DNA from: Torreya grandis
Taxonomy: Eukaryota; Streptophyta; Pinopsida; Cupressales; Taxaceae
Length of the DNA: 64,000 nucleotides
Reading direction: 5' to 3'
Assembly (NCBI GenBank): GCA_037957365.1
Contig: JARHVA010000592.1
Coordinates: forward strand, 3,798,001 to 3,862,000
The notes below the pieces were generated by a model, which did no database searches, was not told where the DNA came from, and saw only the letters and a list, made by a program, of their open reading frames with translations. Position numbers and translations under genes: made by a program. Below, piece after piece: positions 56,595-64,000 of this stretch. How positions within the stretch are numbered: position 1 is the stretch's first letter; each line of letters begins with the position of its first letter.

Positions 56595-59500
56595 GTATTA
56601 TTATCACTTGAATGCACCCAATGAGTAGATGGGACAAACTTTTCCTCACTCAAGTGACACAATGGGACCACCCTAGGGCTGTGGGTATCCCTATTAGGGG
56701 TGGATCTCTAGATTAGGGGATAGCTCCCCTTGATGCATCATTGAAGCTCATATTCCTACAAATAAAAAATTAGGGGGATGAAAAGGGTTATAAAAATTAA
56801 AATTAAACCTATTATATTGGAGGTGATGCACTAAAATATTTTCCCTACTTATGCCTTTAACATACACTTAAAACTAAGGACAAATAACGCATACACTCCA
56901 TTCAACATCAATTTCCCCTCTCACATTAGTTTTTCAACATGGAGTCTTAGAAATGACATAGGATAGGAGGAAATAAACAATAGGCAGTCTAAGACACTCT
57001 ATTGAGTATCCTACTTACTTACACCTGCATTATCTTTAGACACTTCTTGTTGACTTGCAAGAAGGAAATCACAATACACTAGGTACCAATGGAATCAACA
57101 TGCGAAGGTAAAGGCAATTACACTTGCACAAGACTAATACCAAGCATGTACACTTAATGAAATATTTTAATAAGGTAAAAATATTGTCTTTATTAAATCA
57201 AGGTAAATTTTTTTTAGGGATTCACCCTACCCAGGTAGAGAGATCCCTACAATAGCCAAAAGGCCAAAATTTATAGAAGAAATTGGAAGGTAGAGAGAAG
57301 GGAATTCCAAGAGTCACTTGGACATGTGTCCATCTGAGAGAATAAATTAAAATTTCATGTAGAATATATATGTATTGATTTATGCCATGTCATAGTGTAT
57401 ACTTTTCCAAAACAAGTCATAAAGATAGTGAAAAGTGGCACAAAACTACCATTATGGCATAAAAAGCTACCTACCCAAGTTGCCTTCAAAACCTAACCCT
57501 ATCCATACATATGGTCAAGTATGATAGTTGGTGTGAGTAAGAGGAGTTAAAAAAATTTCCCCACATGCATTGGATTGGTTGTTGACTATCCCTATTCTTG
57601 TGGACATGCAAAATCATCACTGGCAGTTTCTAAAAGACTCATTGCCATGCACCTTCTCCAATTAGCATTCAAAACTCCTCAATTTTCATAACTGATCCAT
57701 GAAAAATAGGTAATGATACTTATAAAAGGATCCCATATCATTAGTTTCAATAAAAAACCTTTAAAAGGTCTCCCTAATTGATTTTCACCACTTTCCCAAG
57801 TGTTCACTAGTTTGGCTCATTAGATTGACTAAAAGTGAGAGTCTATTTGAGACACTTAGATTATTATTCATGATTTTAAATTAATTTTTGGAGTTATATA
57901 AAGTGCAGATATTACTTCCAAAGTTTATTTCATCCTCTAACTCCTCATGTAGCTTACACACCACTCAAAATGGTGAAAACAAGCCTATTTTTCCCTTGTT
58001 TTATACAATTTCGTACAAACATGACACATGTGTGAGATACTATAAGATTCATCAAAAACTTCTAGGTGGTTTCATGGTTATCCCCTTGAATTTAAATTCT
58101 CAAAATGCTCTATCTCTCCAATCAGGTCCTTCTGAGGGTTTTACAAGGGTTTTGAGTGACTTGGACTCCTAACCTTTATTCATAAAGGTTAGACACTAAA
58201 ACCATTAAAAATTCCACTAAAATATCATTAATGACCCTATCTAACATTTACAATTGTATTAGGGTTCCATGCAAATGTTTGTGAGAGATAAGTGTCCAAA
58301 TTTGACCTTTGAGTGGCTTTCATGCTTCTCATGAGGGTCTGAGTATGTCTGGAGTTGGATGTGGATTCCAATGGAGTTTATAAATATAAAAAAAAATCTT
58401 ATTCACCTCTGATTTTTACTTACCAACATATTCAAATCCTTTGGAGAGTTTAACAAGATCCTAAAATGGAAGTTACCCATGTTTTGGAACAAGGACTATA
58501 CCAGGTCAACATGCCTATTAGCACTTTATGAGCCAAAAGATGAAAATATTCACCATAAATGCATTCCATTAGCATTAAAACATTATATTTTACCCTTTAG
58601 TCATCACACAAAACATTAGATTACCTAGAGAAGCTAGAACTTGAAGTGACATATCTTTAGGGGTTGGGTTTTCATGCTTTCCTATTAGGTCTACCTGCAA
58701 ACCTCCTTGTGTATACAATCTCCTTGGAATTAAACCAACCTAAACTGATTAATAATGTTCTCCCATATTTCTCCCAACTGTAAAAACCTCAACAATTGAT
58801 TAGAATGACCTCTGGTTCACTATCTAACTCCTTTCCCAAAAACTGCCAACTTCTTGCATGAGAGGATTGACCTACCTCTGAGACAAAATAGAGGGTATTA
58901 GGCCTAATTTAATGGGAAAATTTAAATTTTTTGAAGCTATAAAAGGTCCTGATGACCACTTTTACTAAATTATTTCATCATATTCCAAGTCTAGGTGGTC
59001 TAACCAACTCAACCTTGCCAAAAAAGGGGTCAAACAACCCTATTTTTGCATGTTTTTCATGTAAAACTCCATGTATCTAATTATTTTATGTAATTAAAAA
59101 GATTAAATTAAACTTAAATTTTTTTATCATCCTTATTCCAATCTCATGAAACTTTTAAAGTCCTTAGAAAGCCTATTTACTATTGAGAATCACCATTTAC
59201 CCTTGGAACAAGGTCATCTTAGTCCAACTGTATGGACTGAGACAAATTTACTTAGGTGAAAATGTGTTTGGATATATATTTTCATGTTCTTATGAGTTTC
59301 ATTACCTTCAATTGATGTTACTTTACCATACACAATGCATCAAATCCTTCATACCTCTCTAGGAGGTCAAAACTTGACACCTTGCCATCACCAACTAGTG
59401 CCCTATCAAGACTGAGACAATAGACAAGGTTTTTTATTTCATGATTTAGTGAAAGAGGACAAAATTATATCATAATTTTAACATTGTGTAAGTTATCACC

Positions 59501-61859
59501 TAACCATATTGTCAGGCTAAACTTAGTTGATGCACCTTCATATACCTTTCATCCTTAAAGTAAGGCATTTTCAATGTTAGGACTGAGACATACCTATTGG
59601 CCTATGGGTTTTTATGTAGGTTTTTGACCTCAAATATATGCGATCCTTTTTATTTTAATTCATATAATAATTAAATATCCATCATTTAATTTTTTTCATG
59701 CATTTAATTAGACCTCAAAAGACCACCTTGCTCTTGACTATTAACAATTCCTAGCTATGACTGTAGATGCTTATTTTACTTTAGTTGTAGGTATTCAAGG
59801 TGAGATTTTTTGACCTCACAAAGTGTGTATAAGGAAATTATTTTATTTTTTTGTATCATGTCACATAATTTGACACACTACATTCTTAATGAGATTCAAA
59901 AACTTCCTTACTACTGACTGAGACCAACTTCCAAATAGGCTGGCTGTGTATGCATGTTCAGGCCTATAGGTTTCATGGAGCATTTACATCATGCTTAGGA
60001 GTGTATTGAGATTTTTTAGATTGTATTTAAATATTTATTATTCATATTAAGACTTATATTCATCCCTAGGAACTTTCAATACCATATTTTGTGCCACCCA
60101 TTGAATTATTGCCCTCACTGCCCTATGTACCTTGTGTACGAACAAGGGATTGCCAAGAAAGGTCATTTCATGAAATCACTTATTTTCTCATGATAAAGAA
60201 GCCTAAATTTTATTTTTGGAGTTCTTGGAATTATTTCATCTTGAAATAATATTCTTAGGACTTCCTCCTATGGTGTAAACATAAAACCTTCCTTGGAAAT
60301 CTTGTAGATGTCACTGTTTAGTTTTAGTGGTTTTTTGCCATTTTGAAAGGTCTCAAATCACACATGATCCTTTCCCATTAAAGCTCAAAATTGGCATGAA
60401 TTTTTTCCATGGAAGGGAATATAATGTTTGCATAAGAGGATTCCTCAAAATCAAACATAATTTCAACTTAAGAAAATCCAAAAGACCCTTGGGAGCTCTG
60501 TTTGGGGTGTTTAAGGACTCAGTCCCTAATGTCAAATTAGTGTTCTTGGAGCTATCCATCCTTCTTCCTAGGCTCACCACTAGGTCTAAGACATCAAAAT
60601 AACTTCCAATACTTCATATAAACCTTTATTAAATTGGAAATTTGACTATCATGCATGAGTGCCTCCATGGAGAGGGTTAAAACCTGTAGGTGACAATATT
60701 GAATACATGTATGAGTAGAGGCATGGAAAGATGAAATTATGCAAGGTGAGAAGGTATCCAAACTACCAAATCATGGTATATGATCACAACACTTAAAACC
60801 ATTTTCTACTCCCTTGTTCCCATGTGGGAAACCTTAATAAATTAGCTAGAGGTGAAGTTCTACAAGCAAGTTTGATATTTAGGCCAAGAAACAAGCCTAG
60901 AAAAGGCTCTATCAACAAATGGAATATTCAAAACAAGTAGAAAAATTAAAATATCCTTGAGGATCATGTAGAATTACTTGAAACACTCAAACACATTAAT
61001 CCAAAGCAAGAGAATTTGAAACGGATTCAAAAATAGACCCCTTCTTGTTTGAATAGGCATAAAAAGCTGCTTGGAGTGTTAACAACCATTCATAATGGAG
61101 GAGACACCAAATAAAAAAATACTATTATTAAAATTAATTATATTTAGAGAAATATCCACCCCCAAGATCATTTCTTCCAACTCAAACTATACGACCCATG
61201 ATGAGCATTTGAAGTTTGACCCTTCTTTGCATGCCAAGAGGAAGATGAAGAAAATTGAGTTTTAGATGTATATTTTTGCATTATCTTTGATTTTCAAACA
61301 TGGAAATATATGTGGGAAGGTGAAGAGACACCCCACCCATGTTTTTAGCTAAATATTTGATCATGGGGGTTGTATAAGTGCCCAAAAGCCCCTAAAAACA
61401 AGGATAAACTCACATTTTCTAATTTTAAATGACCTATGGATGTTATTTCACTGATTCTAGCCTAACCCTGACCTCTCCCACATTGAAACTAATATTTTTA
61501 ACAAATTTTTCCTTTTATAAGTTTGTACAAGTCCATTAATGAGCAATATAGTGGCTAAAGGACCCCTTTTTACAGATGAAACTTAGCAAATGAATAATTT
61601 ATGACTTGTAAACACATTGAAACATTATAAAAACTATGTTAGGACAAATTTTCATAAAATGGACCTTTTGACCAAGTTTGACTAGGTTGACCATGGTTGA
61701 CTAGGATAATTCAAGAGGAAAGAACTTCAACCAAGACTAGGACATGGCTATATAAGATATCTGGGACAAAATAAGACCCCATAGGATGCATTTAAACCTT
61801 CTTAAAAAGTTTAAAATGATATGGGTTGACCTCATTTGACTAGAAGTCAAATTTGGTCA
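56595..61859 (-). repeat. Solo LTR of the element F family (5.27 kb, minus orientation)
   Basis: In plus orientation it begins with a TATTATTATCACTT block, then CAAGTG(A/G)CACAATGG and CTCTAGAT, the reverse complement of the 3' end of element F's LTRs (about 17130-17250). It ends AAGTCAAATTTGGTCA, the reverse complement of the F LTR start. Intermediate matches (for example near 57250-57330 and 57430) confirm homology along the length. It is 0.5-0.9 kb longer than the F LTRs. No second LTR or interior is present, so it probably arose by LTR-LTR recombination. Open frames inside (for example 60327-60602) are not genes. Confidence 0.75.
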
Positions 61860-61860
61860 A
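61668..61860 (-). promoter_or_regulatory. Cluster of eight W-boxes at the start of the solo LTR
   Basis: Full TTGAC(C/T) sites occur on the plus strand at 61668, 61678, 61687, 61697, 61826 and 61836. They occur on the minus strand at 61845-61850 and 61855-61860. The palindrome ATTTGACT-AG-AAGTCAAAT (61834-61852) corresponds to that of element F's LTRs. Chance density of a 5-base core on both strands would be well below one in 200 bp. WRKY binding is inferred. Confidence 0.45.
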
Positions 61861-61864
61861 TAGG
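61860..61864 (+). repeat. Solo LTR target-site duplication, right copy (ATAGG)
   Basis: It differs from the left copy GTAGG by one transition. Confidence 0.6.
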
Positions 61865-63700
61865 TACATGTTGAAATTACTATGCATTTTGATGTGTTTC
61901 ATCATATACATTATACTTTATATAATGATGATATTTTGTAGGAATGTATGTTGTCTTCCCCACCTAAAACATCAAGATAATTAATCCAAGTTCTTTTTTT
62001 TGAAGACATGAGCAATAGTTTTTTTGTCAAAGAATGTTTATTTAGAACATGTAGCAGTTGTGGTGGTTTATCAAATTTGATGAGTTGTTTACATGAAGAT
62101 ATTTTGCATGAATTTGGAAAGTAACTAGTTGATCATAAAAAGCACAAATCTATTAAGTATGTGTTAAAAGATGAAAAAGAGTCATCAATATGTGAATTGG
62201 TTATGGCTAAAGTTTTTGTATGTGATTTCATGTTTTAATTAAAAAAGAATATTATCTACTAATATGTAAAACACACACACAAATCAAAATGGTTAGATAA
62301 TCAATTCAAAGCATCCAAGGACAACTTCCCAATTGGCACCATTATTTTGGTTGTGGATTTTGTTGATAACTACACATTACAACCACAAAATGAGGTTCAA
62401 TCCCAATATTATATTTTAATTAAAGTTGTGATTTTTGTTCATATTACATTCAAACATGCACCTGATAGCACAGATGACAATAAAAATATTTTGAAGGAGT
62501 ACCATTTTTATATGAGCGATGATAGACTACATTCTCTAGAGATTATCTATGGTTGTTTTGAGATATTTTATATGAATATGAATGCAAGAAAAATCATGTT
62601 TGATACACACTACATTTGGTTAGATAATTATGCATGTTAGTTTAATAATCCTTGAATGTTTTATTGGTTAAGAAAAATGCATAAGAAGAATGGTGTTCAA
62701 TATTTTTGGAGCTTCTTTGAGGTTGGACATGTAAAAGGGGAACATGATGGTGCTGGTGCATATGTAAAAAGAGGCCTTAAAAGAGAGCAAACAAAGCAAA
62801 AGGATGGTGCTAATTTAATCAATGTAATAAGTATTGTGACTTGCTATAATTTAAATATTTTTCATGGATTAGATAAACATTATCATGTATGAATATTCTT
62901 TTGGTTAACAGAGGAACAACATAAGGCAATGTATTAAGATTGCATTATAGTACCTAGATCGAGTGTTTTCTACTCCATTCAAAGCTAAAATTCAAGTTCA
63001 TGAACTATTTATACTAGGTATATGGCATGTTTTTATTACTCATGTATGGAATTTAATTGGAATGAATGTGAGTCAAAATAATGGGTTGATGAATGTTATT
63101 GTAGACCCATATCACTTGTAAAGAGTAGCCATTCACTCCAACAATTGACAGATCATGAAATGGCATGATCAAATGACTTTGACCACATTTCAGATCTTGT
63201 GTGACTAGGTACGATTTATTTTTTAATTAAATATACAACCTTAGATATTAGTGATATTTTTATTTTTCTCTATATGTACTTACAATTTGATTATAGTTTA
63301 AATGTAGGGCATGTTTTTGCAGTAATTACACTTGAGACTAATGATGAGGGAATAAACTACTACTTATGTCATTGTGTAGAGGAAAAAAAATTAAATAACA
63401 AATGTTATGGATGGAGAAGAGCTAATTTATCCCACTCGATCCATATTGGTTACTGGAACCTGGCTTCATAGGTACTATCATAAAAAAATAAAACAATTGT
63501 TAGTTGAGCACTTTGAAACACACATGATGGTGATTCATTATTTGAACCTTGTTATTTTTATAAATATTCAAATGATCAAATATTATGGAAAGAATCACCA
63601 TAGAACTTTGTGTAAAGTGCATGAATGTGACCATAAACTAATTCTTGAAACACTTGTAAATAGAGCTGATCTTGAAGGTACATTAGATTGAATTAGTAAG
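61865..63700 (+). pseudogene. Transposase-like gene of uncharacterised plant family, C-terminal half
   Basis: It continues the protein cut at 56589. In order it shows ECLFRTCSSCGGLSNLMSCL (Cys-rich, possibly metal-binding), YVKHTHKSKWLDNQFKASKD, FPIGTIILVVDFVDNYTLQP with QNEVQSQYY, EYHFYMSDDRLHSLEIIYGC, and IWLDNYAC-stop-F (62617-62643). Then come MFYWLRKMHKKNGVQYFW and FFEVGHVKGEHDGAGA (62713-62760), followed by VKRGLKREQTK. Later NVGHVFAVITLETNDEGINY (about 63310) resembles a C-terminal module. The acidic positions (VVDF, WSDN-like, HDGAG) and the HxKG-x-DG-x-G-x-VKR block recall DDE-transposase-like proteins, but I cannot name a superfamily. About eight stops or frame changes inactivate it. 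Confidence 0.5.
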
Positions 63701-64000
63701 TTTATCTAGTATTTCAAATTAATATAATAAAGTTATTTGATTTAATATATTTTAATTTTCAACTATTTTATGATTATATTTTTATTTTTGTTTAAATTTT
63801 TTACTAACAATTGAAATATAGGTTAGTGGTACCAGGTAAGCTTCTACCTTCATGTGGTTGGTCTTATGAGTAGAGAAGATTATCTTTTTGAAATGAAGAG
63901 AAGCCAAAATAATTTATATTAATTTCATCTACGTTGAGAAAATCATTTTTCACATTATCTCTATTTATCATTTCAATAAAACATGGAAACAATCTTATTT
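63701..64000. other. No recognisable gene
   Basis: AT-rich sequence to the window end. Nothing identifiable. Confidence 0.5.

Noticed and set aside
60327..60602. Overlapping open frames on both strands of about 75-90 codons.
   Set aside because: They lie inside the F-family solo LTR and show no protein motif.
1..64000. Search for CRISPR arrays, tRNA or rRNA genes, and bacterial operons.
   Set aside because: No regularly spaced identical repeats with unique spacers, no cloverleaf with conserved arms, and no rRNA signature were seen. The content is eukaryotic and repeat-derived.

Overview
The window looks like repeat-rich intergenic DNA from a large plant nuclear genome. A gymnosperm is plausible but not proven. 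It is AT-rich, and I see no intact cellular gene, no rRNA, no tRNA, no CRISPR array and no bacterial-type operon. Nearly everything that can be identified is a decayed retroelement. Most of these are Ty3/gypsy, some are Ty1/copia, and many are nested inside one another. All coding remnants carry stop codons and frameshifts, so they are listed as pseudogenes.

Layout. (1) 1-2473: minus-strand gypsy element D (protease, gag, and an LTR stub), cut at 2474 by element A. (2) 2474-20638: plus-strand chromovirus A, with 5' LTR, primer-binding site, gag, protease, RT, RNase H, integrase, chromodomain, polypurine tract and a truncated 3' LTR. Its RT is split by element F (5273-about 17254). F is LARD-like and non-autonomous, with 4.4-4.75 kb LTRs and one unrecognised ORF. 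Downstream of F, a 395-bp piece of A's RT is tandemly duplicated. (3) 20639-24139: a plus-strand copia-type 3' LTR (G), then minus-strand element E with a copia-type gag remnant, an initiator-Met primer site and a 489-bp LTR. (4) 24140-33680: diffuse repeats, two unrecognised degenerate ORFs, a GT microsatellite and a 30-bp-period degenerate repeat. (5) 33680-50460: minus-strand gypsy element C, whose RT is split by complete minus-strand gypsy element B (36002-47526, 2.52-kb LTRs, perfect 5-bp target duplication GTTAT). B and C both carry an extra RNase H between protease and RT. (6) 50461-55330: purine-rich and AT-rich DNA with an (ATT)n microsatellite. (7) 55340-63700: a broken gene of an uncharacterised, transposase-like plant family. 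It is interrupted by a 5.3-kb solo LTR of the F family in minus orientation.

Relative order of events from the nesting: D before A before F; C before B; the transposase-like gene before the solo LTR. The 395-bp duplication followed inactivation of A, because both copies share the same stops. Most premature stops fall where family relatives have TGG or CAA/CAG codons, as expected from decay of methylated cytosines in silenced DNA. The most distinctive observations are the giant-LTR F family with its W-box-rich palindromic LTR end, the shared PR-RNaseH-RT domain order of B and C, and the LTR end shared by elements with unrelated gag types (D and E).
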